Below, one piece after another: positions 63,709 through 64,000 of a stretch of DNA of 64,000 nucleotides (position 1 is the first letter of the stretch; the number at the start of each line of letters is the position of its first letter). Under the pieces are notes generated by a model, which saw nothing but the letters and a program-made list of their open reading frames with translations, did not search any database and was not told the origin of the DNA. The stretch is taken from contig NZ_SNZF01000019.1 of assembly GCF_004363725.1 (NCBI RefSeq), forward strand, positions 1-64,000, given 5' to 3'. The position numbers were made by a program, and so were the translations under genes. Source of the stretch: Aquamicrobium defluvii. Lineage in GTDB: Bacteria; Pseudomonadota; Alphaproteobacteria; Rhizobiales; Rhizobiaceae.

Positions 63709-64000
63709 ATGGCCGCAGGAAAATCCAGCTACGATTATCAGGAGTTGCTCGCCTGCGCCCGCGGCGAACTGTTCGGCCCGGGCAATGCTCAGCTTCCCTA
63801 CCCGCCCATGCTGATGTTCGACCGCATCACCGAGATCAGCGAGACTGGCGGCGAATTCGACAAGGGATTTGCCCGCGCCGAACTCGATATCCATCGCGAC
63901 CTCTGGTTCTTCCCCTGCCATTTCATCGGCGATCCGGTCATGCCCGGCTGCCTCGGCCTCGATGCGATGTGGCAGCTCACCGGCTTCTTCCTCGGCTGGC
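63709..64000 (+). CDS. fabA: 3-hydroxydecanoyl-ACP dehydratase FabA (cut by window end)
   Basis: The first 97 residues of the dehydratase/isomerase that makes unsaturated fatty acids are present. The active-site residues are visible: His71 in [12 protein letters not shown] and Asp85 in [13 protein letters not shown]. The remaining roughly 75 residues lie beyond the right edge. The gene is divergent from irr over about 250 bases. fabB is expected next in rhizobia but is outside the window. Confidence 0.94.
   Translation, partial: MAAGKSSYDYQELLACARGELFGPGNAQLPYPPMLMFDRITEISETGGEFDKGFARAELDIHRDLWFFPCHFIGDPVMPGCLGLDAMWQLTGFFLGW

Noticed and set aside
1..64000. CRISPR arrays, tRNA or rRNA genes, toxin-antitoxin or restriction systems
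   Set aside because: I looked for regular spaced repeats, cloverleaf-like segments and the usual protein motifs and saw none I could support.

Overview
The window is chromosomal DNA from an alphaproteobacterium. It most resembles the order Rhizobiales (Hyphomicrobiales), Phyllobacteriaceae or Mesorhizobium-like. This is inferred from high GC, a Porin_2-type porin, irr next to fabA, a cpa/tad pilus cluster, the order mutM - enoyl-CoA hydratase - rpsT - dnaA - dnaN - recF, and intergenic mosaic repeats like those of rhizobia. No rRNA, tRNA, CRISPR array, insertion sequence or recognisable defence system is visible. Genus and species cannot be set from the sequence alone.

Left edge (1-2.0 kb): the right end of an integrated element (unknown ORF, small excisionase-like HTH protein, tyrosine integrase) lies against pdxH, with three TTGGAAACC repeats between. 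2-9.7 kb: pdxH and an NTF2-like gene; an acyl-CoA dehydrogenase/crotonase operon with a palindromic operator; a GH25 muramidase whose 5' end lies in a repeat; purD and ubiA. 9.7-12.5 kb: a repeat island, a regulated-looking porin leader with a leftward terminator, the porin, and a DUF6101-like gene. 12.7-22.3 kb: a FAD-linked oxidase, a Sua5-type tsaC, glyS and glyQ separated by a duplicated micro-ORF, a TPR protein, an orphan metal-sensing MerR regulator and polyprenyl diphosphate synthase.

22.4-33.5 kb: a membrane alpha/beta-hydrolase; a rightward run of DUF2007, TrmN6-like methyltransferase, S49 peptidase, small membrane protein, ispE and moaB; a leftward run of leucyl aminopeptidase, MarR and NlpC/P60; then a YbdG-like MscS channel, a small secreted protein and the lipoprotein tadD. 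33.7-39.6 kb: a GGDEF diguanylate cyclase, an HTH regulator divergent from a Tat-exported peptide-type binding protein across four 10-bp direct repeats, and a CocE/NonD hydrolase.

39.6-50.4 kb: a Flp/Tad pilus cluster. cpaA and then cpaB-C-D-E-F-tadB-tadC run leftward, and a lone CpaC-N-terminal-domain protein and two TadE-like genes run rightward. There is no pilin gene here, and cpaA has its own terminator. 50.5-64 kb: deoB, mutM, enoyl-CoA hydratase, rpsT, dnaA, dnaN, recF, a MoeB-like protein lacking zinc cysteines, a beta-lactamase-fold hydrolase, a D-2-hydroxyacid dehydrogenase, an SH3 protein, DUF4260, irr and the first third to half of fabA.

Two short repeat families (R, three copies; S, five copies) are spread between genes and are sometimes fused head to tail. 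The window is mostly housekeeping. The least explained parts are the tandem operator, the glyQ/glyS duplication, the repeat that replaced a gene start, and the possible leftward RNA in the porin leader.
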